Of a stretch of 64,000 nt of DNA, positions 1-8,079 are shown piece after piece. The stretch spans positions 1 to 64,000 of the forward strand of contig CALJNC010000026.1 in NCBI GenBank assembly GCA_937981995.1. Direction: 5' to 3'. Below the pieces are notes generated by a model, which saw only the letters and a program-made list of their open reading frames with translations, was not told where the DNA came from and searched no databases. Within the stretch, counting starts at the first letter, position 1. Every line of letters begins with the position of its first letter. The translations under genes were made by a program, and so were the position numbers. The stretch is from an uncultured Chitinophagaceae bacterium. Its GTDB lineage: Bacteria > Bacteroidota > Bacteroidia > Chitinophagales > Chitinophagaceae.

Positions 1-40
1 CGTGTTCGATCTTAGGTATGCATTGAATTTAAAAAATGAT

Positions 41-74
41 AATCTCGTTACATTATGTAGCGGGATTTTTTATT
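41..74 (+). terminator. Intrinsic terminator of a gene to the left of the window
   Basis: A hairpin with arms TCTCGTTACA and TGTAGCGGGA (10 pairs including G-U pairs, TTA loop) is followed by a run of six T. No coding frame ends inside the window to its left, so it probably serves an off-window gene on the + strand. Confidence 0.6.
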
Positions 75-96
75 TAAAATAAGTAACTTAGTGGTG

Positions 97-513
97 ATGC
101 GTTTTAATAGTTTAATATTATTCTGTTTTTGTGTAATCGGGTGTAATGCACAGGAGCAGAATGATGCAATTGATACTTCAGCAGAGGTCTTTGAAATTGG
201 AGGTCATGAAGCAACTTTTCCTGGTGGGGAAGATTCACTTTTAAACTTTGTCTCTGACAATTTAAATCTGCCACAATGTACTATTTGGGCGGATGAGGAG
301 CCGAAGGGGATATCATATGCACGGTTCCAAGTGGATACATTAGGTGTGATTTCAGATATAAGAATAATAAAGTCAGTTCACCCAATTTATGATAAGGCAA
401 TTTTTGAAATGATAAAAAAAATGCCAAGATGGGTCCCGGATTCATGGAAGGGAATTAAAATGAAATCAACTATGACTCTTCCTATTCAATTTGGGGAATC
501 AGAAGGCGATTAA
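97..513 (+). CDS. Secreted TonB C-terminal-domain protein (copy 1)
   Basis: This is a small exported protein of about 138 residues. The N-terminus is a short signal peptide ending in VIGC, a plausible lipobox, so it may be a lipoprotein. The rest resembles the TonB C-terminal fold, with the FPGG motif near the start, a G-x-x-Y-A-x-F-x-V-D strand and a YDKAIFEMIKKMPRW helix before the last strand. Known TonB energy transducers have a membrane anchor and a Pro-rich linker; both are missing, so coupling to ExbBD is unlikely. ATG at 97 is preferred to two GTG codons just upstream because it gives a compact signal peptide. It is a distant paralogue of the gene at 778. Its stop overlaps an antisense rlmF remnant. 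The function is unknown. Confidence 0.75.
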   Translation: MRFNSLILFCFCVIGCNAQEQNDAIDTSAEVFEIGGHEATFPGGEDSLLNFVSDNLNLPQCTIWADEEPKGISYARFQVDTLGVISDIRIIKSVHPIYDKAIFEMIKKMPRWVPDSWKGIKMKSTMTLPIQFGESEGD

Positions 514-660
514 AACTTCCAAACCGCAATTCTCGATTCCTTTCGTCCTGTTTTCATAGCAATAAAATCTAAGGATTTGACTTCTACATTCGCACATTCT
601 TTTTCAATGAAGGCTTCTGTTGATTTTTTGGAAACTAAAGCGGTAAAAAATTTAAATCTT
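510..660 (-). pseudogene. rlmF 3'-end remnant (partial duplication)
   Basis: Read on the minus strand, this codes for about 45 residues nearly identical to the C-terminus of the intact RlmF at 1189-2016. They share VSKKSTEAFIEKEC and DFIAMKTGRKESRIAVW. The first 55 bases or so are identical at DNA level to 1198-1252, and mismatches increase beyond. The frame stays open to 791, but residues before the homologous part do not resemble RlmF, and the methyltransferase domain with its NPPF motif is absent. It therefore cannot methylate RNA. The segment sits against the stop of the first TonB-domain gene exactly as intact rlmF sits against the second. This suggests a tandem duplication of a TonB-domain gene plus the rlmF end. 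Confidence 0.8.
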
Positions 661-777
661 ATATAGCTTGTCGCCTTGAGTTTGGCTGATCTAATTAAAG
701 GCATAGACATGCATATTTTTTCTGTTAGGACATAAGCACTTAAGGTTTTCATTGCAAAAAATCGTATCTTAGTTTTC

Positions 778-1188
778 GTGGAAGTATTCAAAATTGTTCT
801 CTTTACTGTTTTTATTTTAAATTCTTTTTGTATTAGTGCTCAAATGAAATTGGGTAATACAACGAACTTAGGAGATGGAATGGTTGCAATACGCACCCCA
901 CAATTTTTGCCTGAATTTCCAGGAGGAGAGGCTGCTCTAATATCCTTTATCAATGAGCAAATTAAATATCCTAAAGCAAGACCGCACATTACAGGGGTAG
1001 TATATGTTAAATTTAATATAGATAGTAATGGAGTTCTGAATAATCCTAAAGTGCTGAAGGGGCTTGATTCAACCTATGATAAAGAAGCGCTAAGAATTAT
1101 CAATTTATTGCCTAATTGGTCTCCAGCTATGGATAATGGTAAGCGGGTTGAATATGATTATGTTTTTCCAATAGAATTTAAGGATTAA
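778..1188 (+). CDS. Secreted TonB C-terminal-domain protein (copy 2)
   Basis: This 136-residue exported protein starts at GTG and has a signal peptide ending near CISAQ. It lacks a lipobox cysteine at the cleavage site, unlike copy 1. The mature part carries the TonB C-terminal pattern: EFPGGEAAL, then TGVVYVKFNIDSNG, then YDKEALRIINLLPNWSPA and a final strand. It lacks the membrane anchor and Pro-rich linker of a true TonB. It shares its architecture with the gene at 97, though much of the sequence has diverged. The stop lies directly against the stop of convergent rlmF. It is probably periplasmic or envelope-associated, with unknown function. Confidence 0.75.
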   Translation: MEVFKIVLFTVFILNSFCISAQMKLGNTTNLGDGMVAIRTPQFLPEFPGGEAALISFINEQIKYPKARPHITGVVYVKFNIDSNGVLNNPKVLKGLDSTYDKEALRIINLLPNWSPAMDNGKRVEYDYVFPIEFKD

Positions 1189-2016
1189 TTAGAAATGCCA
1201 AACCGCAATTCTCGATTCCTTTCGTCCTGTTTTCATAGCAATAAAATCTAAGTATTTGACTTCTACATTCGAACATTCTTTTTCAATGAAGGCCTCTGTA
1301 GACTTTTTTGAAACTAAGGAAGTAAAAATTTTAATTTGATTTTTAAACTCCTTACTTTCTTGAATCATATTGGTAATGAATTGTTTTTCGCCTCCTTTAA
1401 CCACTAGCTCCGAGAGTGTGCCTACACTTTTAGCTTGATCGCTTTTCCATTTTTTCCAATTCCAAGATTGCGCTTGTTCTTCTGATTCAAAAAAAGGAGG
1501 ATTGCACATACTTGCATCAAATTGTTCTTCGGGTAAAACAATTTTATCAAAGAATTTTCGTTTTACTTTCTGTTGCCTAATTTCAATTTCGCTCTCTGGA
1601 ATTTCATTTTTTTCTAAAATTTCTTTTGCATTGTCTATTGATTTGGTAGAAATTTCTGCACCCACGAATTTCCAATCGAATAGTTTATTGCCAAGTAAAG
1701 GATATACCATACTTGCGCCTGTACCAATATCGAATATTTTTTTAGGGCCATTGCCTAATAAGTCTTTAAGATGATATAAATAATCTAAGCGTCCGGGTAT
1801 TGTTGGCGAAAGGTTTGCTTCAGGAATTTTCCAATAGTCAATACCCACAAACTTTTTCATGAGAATTTCGTTGAATAAACGAGCATTTTTTTTAATGCTA
1901 AAGTCTATTGTCCATTTGTCATATTCATTTTTAAACAATAAGGGTTTAAGCTCATGATACTCTTCTGACAAGGCAAGAAAATCATAACCCGAATTAAAAA
2001 TATTATTGGGGTGCAT
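1189..2016 (-). CDS. rlmF: 23S rRNA (adenine-N6)-methyltransferase RlmF
   Basis: RlmF is the METTL16-type enzyme that makes m6A at position 1618 of 23S rRNA (E. coli numbering) using S-adenosylmethionine. The 275-residue protein has the family start (HPNNIFNSGYDF), a SAM-binding DIGTGAS motif at residues 96-102 and the catalytic NPPFF at 172-176. The length is near the family norm of about 300. Only 9 bases separate its start from the T9SS protein gene upstream on the same strand. The last 140 bases or so are duplicated at 510-660. Confidence 0.92.
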   Translation of the reverse strand: MHPNNIFNSGYDFLALSEEYHELKPLLFKNEYDKWTIDFSIKKNARLFNEILMKKFVGIDYWKIPEANLSPTIPGRLDYLYHLKDLLGNGPKKIFDIGTGASMVYPLLGNKLFDWKFVGAEISTKSIDNAKEILEKNEIPESEIEIRQQKVKRKFFDKIVLPEEQFDASMCNPPFFESEEQAQSWNWKKWKSDQAKSVGTLSELVVKGGEKQFITNMIQESKEFKNQIKIFTSLVSKKSTEAFIEKECSNVEVKYLDFIAMKTGRKESRIAVWHF

Positions 2017-2025
2017 AGGTTAACC

Positions 2026-3894
2026 TTAGTCCACTAGAAGCAACTTTTTAGTCACTTGTTGTCCATCTACATTTAGTTGAATAAAGTATTGACCATTGGG
2101 TAAAGCATTTCTATTAAATGAAAATTCATTCCTACTCGTTGGTACAACTCCTTCAAAAAGTGTTTTAATCTTTCTTCCACTCATATCACTGATTGATATA
2201 GTTACAGGACTTTTTTTGTCAAGCTCAAAGGAAAATGTATAATGTGAAACTGCCGGATTTGGGTAAACCGCCGCATGCTTGCTATTTTTAGTTTCTACAA
2301 TTCCTACAGGAAAATCAGCTGATTTTATTTGAGCTATCCAATTAGCCCAGCTGTTTTGACGCGTAGATGTATTAGCCGCATATGCGCCAAATAACCAAGC
2401 CTCAGGCGGACTAGTAGCATTATACTTACGGGCTATGCCGCTATAATCTCCCCAACGTTCTGTGCCATTTGGGTTGCCGCCAGCGCCTAAAATATCTATT
2501 ATGGTATCACCTTTTTTAACGGTTTGGGCAGCACTCCAAATCATATTGTCATCAATGGTTATTACGCCTACTTCAGGTAAAATACTTGTATCTGATCTTA
2601 CATAAACCATAGCTGTATTTTTGTCAAACTCGTCATAACCTATTGATGCAATACATGGATAGGCTAGGTTAGTTCCTGGCTCAGAATAACTAATATAACT
2701 TGCCGTTTGATTATCTAAATCTAAGCGACCATAGTTTATGCCACAAGATCCATTTGCATTGGAAGAAAACGTAAAGTGCACATAGTTATCTAAAGTGAAG
2801 GCTCTCATAATCCATGAGGATCCTGTAGAAATAGAATCAATAAAAGGACTATTAGGATCTTTTATATATCCATTTGCACAAGCACTATAATAAGGTATAG
2901 GGTACGAAGCGCGATTAATTGTTACGCCCGGTGCATTCATAGTATCTGTTATATTGAAATAATGTAACGTAGAATCTTGTCCCGGGTTCGTCATAACAAA
3001 GCGCATGTTTCTGTCACCGGTTTGTCTCAGTTGACCATCAGGTGCTGGCTTTAGTGTAATAAATTTTGTAGGGTTAAAACCAGACCATAGTTTGCTTTGC
3101 ATAGGTGATCCTGCATACGCGCTCGCTAAATCTATTTGTTGAATATAGGTACCTAGGTAATTATAAGAAGGAGGTCTTCCAAAAAGATTTGCATTCAAGA
3201 AAAGTTCAAATTCATTGATACCAATAGATGCATAATCTGTCCAACCGCCATTTAAGGCAGGATTCCCTGTAAGGTTATACATATTCCAGCCTTGTAACGG
3301 ATCATTAGATTGTGAGAAAGCAATAATGATACTAGATTTTGATGTATCTACCGGTGCGTGTAATATCAATGCGATAAAGCGATCATGGTATGGATCGTAC
3401 AATACCTTAGGATCATACTTTCCTTGGTTTAAAGTAGAGTCATCTATAAAATCATTCCATCTGGCATAGCCTAAAAGCTGTGAGCCATTTGCAGCGTATA
3501 CTTCAATGTTTTGGTTAATTACACTTACAATTATTCCATCATTGCTTATAGCAATATCATTATCTGATGGTGTAAAAGAATTTAAATCATTACCTCTAAA
3601 ACTATTTCCAATTGTTGGAGTAGCCGCCAATGTTTTATTGGAAGTAGTTGAAGGGTATGATTGATGTTTTCGTTGGGCGGCATTTCTTTTTTTTATTTTA
3701 TCTAAATCAACAAATGTATTTGGCTTGCTTATACTGGTATGCAAGGCGGTATTCCATTGTTGGTTCTGCACTCCGTTAGGAAATTGGACTGTTTTGAGTA
3801 ATGGAGTGGTGTTGAGTTCTGATTGCACTATCTGTGCAGTTGAACCTTGTGCAATAAATAAAAATGTAACTAAGGAAAGTAGGAAAAGACGCAT
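2026..3894 (-). CDS. Secreted protein with T9SS type A sorting domain
   Basis: This 622-residue protein has a clear signal peptide (MRLFLLSLVTFLFIAQGSTAQ). Its C-terminal domain of about 80 residues begins with VYPNPA, continues with a SDMSGRKIKTL segment and ends in VTKKLLLVD. That is the standard type A signal for export by the type IX system and attachment to, or release from, the cell surface. The central 450 residues contain repeated short motifs (SNDGIIVSVINQNIEVY, YDPYHDRFIALIL) that suggest a beta-propeller-like fold. I see no catalytic motif. It is an extracellular cargo protein of unknown role. Confidence 0.85.
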   Translation of the reverse strand: MRLFLLSLVTFLFIAQGSTAQIVQSELNTTPLLKTVQFPNGVQNQQWNTALHTSISKPNTFVDLDKIKKRNAAQRKHQSYPSTTSNKTLAATPTIGNSFRGNDLNSFTPSDNDIAISNDGIIVSVINQNIEVYAANGSQLLGYARWNDFIDDSTLNQGKYDPKVLYDPYHDRFIALILHAPVDTSKSSIIIAFSQSNDPLQGWNMYNLTGNPALNGGWTDYASIGINEFELFLNANLFGRPPSYNYLGTYIQQIDLASAYAGSPMQSKLWSGFNPTKFITLKPAPDGQLRQTGDRNMRFVMTNPGQDSTLHYFNITDTMNAPGVTINRASYPIPYYSACANGYIKDPNSPFIDSISTGSSWIMRAFTLDNYVHFTFSSNANGSCGINYGRLDLDNQTASYISYSEPGTNLAYPCIASIGYDEFDKNTAMVYVRSDTSILPEVGVITIDDNMIWSAAQTVKKGDTIIDILGAGGNPNGTERWGDYSGIARKYNATSPPEAWLFGAYAANTSTRQNSWANWIAQIKSADFPVGIVETKNSKHAAVYPNPAVSHYTFSFELDKKSPVTISISDMSGRKIKTLFEGVVPTSRNEFSFNRNALPNGQYFIQLNVDGQQVTKKLLLVD

Positions 3895-3961
3895 AAAAAT
3901 GTTTTACGTGAAGTTACGGAAAAAACGGCAGATTGAAAGCTGCAACAGCCTATTGAATTAT

Positions 3962-4552
3962 TTAGTATTCATTAATTCTTTTAATAAAATATTGCAGTTC
4001 TGCTGTATTATCTTTTCGTAGGTAAAGCTCAGAAGCATTGTCTTGTACAAATTCGGTTAGGATTGTCTTACCAAAATTTTCTCTCTTTGCATTTTCCGTA
4101 AAGTGTTTGGTTATGAATACGGGCGTTTTTATCAATCCCCACGGGAACCCCCACCAACCTAATAAACTATTCAGGAGGAGTTGCTTGTTTTTTTCTTTAG
4201 AAATGCAAGTGTCGCATGCTATATAAATTTTAGATTCATAGTTTGTCATGAATATGAAACTTCTTATTTTATGAATGAGCGATGCATTTAAACGTTCAAA
4301 CTGTAGCGTACATTTTGGGCAAGGGAGTGATTGTATGGTCTGTATATATTGTTCAATTTCTTCATTGCTCAGTTCTCTAAGCTGATTATCTACCACTTCG
4401 GTTAGTCTGCTATCCAATCCTCTTTTAGTTATTTCTTCTTTTACATATTCTACTACTTCGGGTCTTAGCTGATGAATTTCATATTTGGCAAGGTGCTGTA
4501 ACTCGGCATCCTTCATTTTGGCATAGCGTTCCTTAACTTGTTGTAAATCCAT
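3962..4552 (-). CDS. Hypothetical protein with two CxxC pairs
   Basis: This 196-residue cytosolic protein has a charged helical N-terminus (KERYAKMKDAELQHLAKYEIHQLRPEVVEYVKEEITKRGL) followed by CPKC and CDTC pairs about 46 residues apart, which would fit a zinc site. Next comes a hydrophobic stretch with GWWGFPWGLIKTP, a motif I associate with small uncharacterised Bacteroidota proteins. There is no signal peptide. It is divergent from lysS, with 75 bases between the start codons. I do not recognise a function. Confidence 0.65.
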   Translation of the reverse strand: MDLQQVKERYAKMKDAELQHLAKYEIHQLRPEVVEYVKEEITKRGLDSRLTEVVDNQLRELSNEEIEQYIQTIQSLPCPKCTLQFERLNASLIHKIRSFIFMTNYESKIYIACDTCISKEKNKQLLLNSLLGWWGFPWGLIKTPVFITKHFTENAKRENFGKTILTEFVQDNASELYLRKDNTAELQYFIKRINEY

Positions 4553-4627
4553 AGAGCCTAAAAATATCCTAATAAATTAAACAATAGGCATTCAACATTA
4601 AACATTTCACTACATCTTTGCACGACT

Positions 4628-6367
4628 ATGCAATTATCAGAGCAAGAGCTTATAAGAAGAGAGAAGTTAGGTGCATTGCGCGAATTAGGAATCGATCCTT
4701 ATCCAGCGCCATTATATCCTGTAAATAGTAATTCTAAAACGATATTAGAAAACTATAAACAGGGTGAGAATGATGCTGACTTTAAGGAAGTATGTGTGGC
4801 CGGAAGAATTATGAGTGTGCGTGATATGGGTAAAGCAAACTTTGCTGTATTGCAAGATGGTGAAGGTAAAATTCAGATGTACATCCGTCGTGATGACGTT
4901 TGTAAGGGTGAGGATAAAACTATGTATAATCAGGTTTGGAAAAAACTATTAGACATTGGAGACTTTATTGGAATCAAAGGATATGTATTTACTACCAAAA
5001 TGGGAGAGACGACTATCCATGTAAACGAGTTTACGCTTTTGAGCAAAAGCTTAAAACCCTTGCCAATTGTAAAAGAAAAGGACGGTGAGGTATACGATGA
5101 GGTTACTGATCCTGAGTTTAGATATCGTCAGCGTTATGCTGATTTGGTTGTGAATCCTGGCGTGAAAGAAACATTCATTAAGCGAACAAAAATTGTAAAT
5201 AGTATCCGTGAATTTTTAAATGAGCGCGGAGCCTTAGAAGTAGATACACCTGTACTGCAAAGTATCCCGGGTGGTGCAGCGGCTCGTCCGTTTATTACGC
5301 ATCACAATGCATTGGATATGCCTTTGTATTTGCGTATTGCCAATGAGTTGTATTTAAAAAGATTGATCGTTGGTGGTTTTGAATGGGTGTATGAGTTTAG
5401 TAGAAATTTCCGTAATGAGGGGATGGACAGAACGCACAATCCTGAGTTTACCGTATTAGAATTTTATACGGCCTACAAAGATTATTACTGGATGATGGAG
5501 CAAACAGAAATGTTGCTCGAGAAAGTAGCCCTAGATAGTAATGGAAAAACGAAGTTACCCATCGGTAAAAATGAAGTAGAATTTAAAGCACCCTATAAAA
5601 GAATCAGTATTTACGAAGCGATTGAAGAGCATACTGGAATAGATATTTCTGCTATGACCGAAAGTGAAATATTTGACGTTTGTAAAAAACTAAATATCCA
5701 AGTAGATGATACGATGGGTCGAGGAAAGTTGATTGACGAACTCTTCGGAGAAAAATGTGAGGCGAGCTATATCCAACCAACTTTCATTATTGATTATCCA
5801 GTGGATATGAGTCCGTTGACTAAAAAACATAGAAGCAAAGAAGGTTTGGTAGAGCGTTTTGAGTTAATCGTAAACGGAAAGGAATTGGCGAATGCCTATA
5901 CCGAGTTAAATGATCCGATTGACCAGCGTGAGCGTTTTGAAGATCAAGCAAAACTGATGGAGCGCGGCGATGACGAGGCCATGTTTATTGACCAAGATTT
6001 TTTACGTGCATTAGAATATGGTATGCCACCAACATCGGGTATCGGTTTTGGGATAGATCGTATGTGTATGTTTATGACGAATAATGCCTCGATTCAAGAT
6101 GTATTGTTCTTCCCACAAATGCGCCCAGAACAGGGCCGTGAAAAGGTAGAGGAAACGGCACCTGCAAATGAAGCACCATCAGATTTAAACGAAAATGAGA
6201 AGGTGGTTTATGAATTACTATCTGCAGCAGCTGCTGATTTATTAGCTATCAAAGAGAAAGCTGGGCTCAGCAATTCTAAATGGGACAAAGCCGTGAAAGC
6301 TTTGAAAGCTGCTGAGTTGGTTAAGGTTTGGAAAGATGAGGAGGTTCTAAAGATTAAGTTGGTTTAA
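4628..6367 (+). CDS. lysS: Lysine--tRNA ligase (class II) with C-terminal extension
   Basis: LysS charges tRNA-Lys. The 579-residue protein has the N-terminal OB-fold anticodon-binding domain (CVAGRIMSVRDMGKANFAVLQD) and the class II catalytic core. Motif 2 (FRNEGMDRTHNPEF) is near residue 261 and motif 3 (GIGFGIDRM) is near 472. The core ends near residue 505. About 70 further residues include a segment (EKVVYELLSAAAADLLAIKEKAG onward) that looks like a small winged-helix-type fold, making it longer than the usual protein of about 500 residues. The start is supported by homology beginning MQLSEQELIRREKL and by a near-consensus -7 box (CATCTTTG) at 4613-4620. Confidence 0.95.
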   Translation: MQLSEQELIRREKLGALRELGIDPYPAPLYPVNSNSKTILENYKQGENDADFKEVCVAGRIMSVRDMGKANFAVLQDGEGKIQMYIRRDDVCKGEDKTMYNQVWKKLLDIGDFIGIKGYVFTTKMGETTIHVNEFTLLSKSLKPLPIVKEKDGEVYDEVTDPEFRYRQRYADLVVNPGVKETFIKRTKIVNSIREFLNERGALEVDTPVLQSIPGGAAARPFITHHNALDMPLYLRIANELYLKRLIVGGFEWVYEFSRNFRNEGMDRTHNPEFTVLEFYTAYKDYYWMMEQTEMLLEKVALDSNGKTKLPIGKNEVEFKAPYKRISIYEAIEEHTGIDISAMTESEIFDVCKKLNIQVDDTMGRGKLIDELFGEKCEASYIQPTFIIDYPVDMSPLTKKHRSKEGLVERFELIVNGKELANAYTELNDPIDQRERFEDQAKLMERGDDEAMFIDQDFLRALEYGMPPTSGIGFGIDRMCMFMTNNASIQDVLFFPQMRPEQGREKVEETAPANEAPSDLNENEKVVYELLSAAAADLLAIKEKAGLSNSKWDKAVKALKAAELVKVWKDEEVLKIKLV

Positions 6368-6454
6368 GTTTAGTCGGCTCATGATACAAAGCGCTTCTAT
6401 CCTTAGTCTCTGACCATGGATTTGTTATATACTAGCAAATCTGTTGCGCCTAAT

Positions 6455-6529
6455 TTGAGCCGAATAGTAATATTAATCGGCTCAAAAAATAATAAAATAT
6501 GAGCCGAATAAATGGGTTAATCGGCTCAT
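6455..6529. promoter_or_regulatory. Candidate operator array upstream of fic
   Basis: Two 31-bp elements share the same design: TTGAGCCGA (6455-6463), 13 bases, TCGGCTCAA (6477-6485), and ATGAGCCGA (6499-6507), 13 bases, TCGGCTCAT (6521-6529). Their centres are exactly 44 bp apart, so half-sites alternate in orientation about every two helical turns. A lone half-site with identical flank (TCGGCTCATGAT) lies at 6374-6385. The array ends at the fic promoter. The likeliest ligand is the DNA-binding C-terminal domain of Fic itself, which is inference. Confidence 0.65.
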
Positions 6530-6535
6530 GATTTG

Positions 6536-6543
6536 TAATTTTG
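6536..6543 (+). promoter_or_regulatory. -7 box of the fic promoter
   Basis: TAATTTTG fits the Bacteroidota -7 consensus TAnnTTTG exactly. No TTG lies about 20 bp upstream; operator half-site 4 occupies the spacer. A start of transcription 6-7 bases downstream falls at about 6549-6550, almost on the ATG at 6552, so the message would be leaderless. Confidence 0.5.
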
Positions 6544-6551
6544 TGTGTACA

Positions 6552-7667
6552 ATGGCACTGCTACGCTACAATTGGGAACGAAAAGACTGGCCAAACTTTA
6601 AGTATTCGCTTAAAGGTATGGATGAGCTATTGCTAAAAGTTAATAGCCTCATGGCTCGTTATGAAGGTGTGGTCAAAGCTTTGCCAAAAGGCATGAAAGC
6701 AGATACAATAGTTGATGTAATGGTACAAGAAGCTATAAAAACTTCCGAGATAGAAGGGGAGTTTTATAGCAGGAAAGATGTACTGTCTTCTATAAAAAAA
6801 TATATGGGTTATCAACTCAAAGCGTTTAATCTACAAGATAAAAACGCGGAGTCGGTAAGCAAATTGATGCTCGCTGTACGAGAAACCTATGCTAAGCCCT
6901 TAAGTAAAAAAATGTTGTGTGAGTGGCATAGTACTTTATTTGAAAATGATAAAAATTTGCAAGTAGGCAAGTGGCGAACGCACAAAGAACCTATGCAAGT
7001 AGTATCGGGCGCAATGGGTAAACAAAAAGTGCATTTTGAAGCACCACCTTCGGTACGAATGAATGAGGAGATGCGCGCTTTTGTCAAATGGTTTAATGAT
7101 ACAGCACCTAATGGTAAGCAAGCTATGCTGCATGCGCCACTTAGGTCTGCCTTGGCACATTTGTATTTTTTAAGTATACACCCTTTTGAAGATGGTAATG
7201 GGCGTTTGGGTCGTGCAGTAGCTGAGAAGGCCTTGTCACAAGGGAATGGTAGTCCTGTGATGATGAGTTTATCAGTTGCAATAGAAAAAAAGAAAAAGGA
7301 TTACTACGTCCATTTGCAAAAAGCACAACAGAAAAATGAAGTCAGTTTATGGGTGCATTATTTTGTAAAAACAATATTGGAAGCGCTCCAATGTGCCGAG
7401 CAACAAATAGAGTTTACGCTGAGTAAAGCTCGTTTTTTTGAGCAATGGGAGCATGTGCTAAATAAGCGCCAATTAAAAGTGGTACGCCGTATGTTAGATG
7501 AAGGTATGGCTAGCTTTGAAGGCGGAATGAATACACGAAAATATATAGGTATAACCAAAACATCTAAGGCAACTGCAACTAGAGATTTGCAAGATCTTGC
7601 TAGTAAGGGACTGTTTGTGGCGCAAGGAGGTGGGCGAAGTACTTCTTATAATTTAGTGCTAGAATAA
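6552..7667 (+). CDS. Fic family protein (DUF4172, class II) with C-terminal winged helix
   Basis: Fic proteins usually transfer AMP from ATP to hydroxyl side chains of target proteins. The protein has an N-terminal DUF4172-type region (RYNWERKDWPNFKY), the inhibitory motif TSEIEGE at residues 64-70 (class II, self-inhibited) and the complete active-site motif HPFEDGNGRLGR with the catalytic His at 210. A C-terminal winged-helix-like part (ITKTSKATATRDLQDLASKGLF) follows. An in-frame ATG at 6528 is rejected as start because it lies inside the fourth operator half-site and upstream of the -7 box. No antitoxin gene adjoins. The inverted repeats upstream suggest autoregulation. The last 9 bases overlap the convergent haemoglobin gene. 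Confidence 0.9.
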   Translation: MALLRYNWERKDWPNFKYSLKGMDELLLKVNSLMARYEGVVKALPKGMKADTIVDVMVQEAIKTSEIEGEFYSRKDVLSSIKKYMGYQLKAFNLQDKNAESVSKLMLAVRETYAKPLSKKMLCEWHSTLFENDKNLQVGKWRTHKEPMQVVSGAMGKQKVHFEAPPSVRMNEEMRAFVKWFNDTAPNGKQAMLHAPLRSALAHLYFLSIHPFEDGNGRLGRAVAEKALSQGNGSPVMMSLSVAIEKKKKDYYVHLQKAQQKNEVSLWVHYFVKTILEALQCAEQQIEFTLSKARFFEQWEHVLNKRQLKVVRRMLDEGMASFEGGMNTRKYIGITKTSKATATRDLQDLASKGLFVAQGGGRSTSYNLVLE

Positions 7668-8045
7668 TCCTTGTTGCTTATCACTCATTTTTAATTGCAT
7701 TACCATTGCGATGGACTCAGCTCGTTGCTTGGCCAGTTCGGCAGTTGTGCCAGTATATAGTTCATTAACTGTTTCCTTAAAAAGGCCTATCCAAGTATCA
7801 AAGTGTTGCTTCTCTAATGAAGATTTTTTATTTAAGTCTTTATGAACCTTAAGAGTATTGCCAGCATAAGATGCAGAATGAAGTAAGGTAGATTCCCAAA
7901 AGTCATACATACGAGGTATGTGTTTTTCAAAGTCTAACTTGGCTACGTCGGTAAAAAAGTAATTGATTTTTTCGTCTTTTAGCACTTTTGCATAAAAAGT
8001 ATCTACTAAGAGTATTATGTCTTTTCTGTCTTCAATATCTTTCAC
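7659..8045 (-). CDS. Group III truncated haemoglobin
   Basis: This small haem protein of about 129 residues belongs to the 2-over-2 globins that bind O2 or NO; the physiological role of group III members is not settled. Visible features are DIEDRKDIILLVDTFYAKV (helices A/B), YFFTDV, HIPRMYDFWESTLL (helix E region) and the likely proximal His in LEKQHFDTW. The frame extends to an ATG at 8081, but that start would overlap the divergent methyltransferase start (8080). Family homology begins at VKDIEDR, so the GTG at 8045 is preferred. The C-terminus overlaps fic by 9 bases. Confidence 0.88.
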   Translation of the reverse strand: MKDIEDRKDIILLVDTFYAKVLKDEKINYFFTDVAKLDFEKHIPRMYDFWESTLLHSASYAGNTLKVHKDLNKKSSLEKQHFDTWIGLFKETVNELYTGTTAELAKQRAESIAMVMQLKMSDKQQGLF

Positions 8046-8079
8046 TAAGAACGAAGTTAAAACTAAATTTGCGTTGCCC

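Noticed and set aside
1-90. tRNA 3' end suggested by GTTCGATC near the left edge
   Set aside because: No acceptor stem or CCA follows, and the next recognisable element is a terminator.
661-791. N-terminal extension of the rlmF remnant frame
   Set aside because: It is open but has no similarity to RlmF, and there is no sign of a promoter or ribosome-binding site. Random opening is sufficient.
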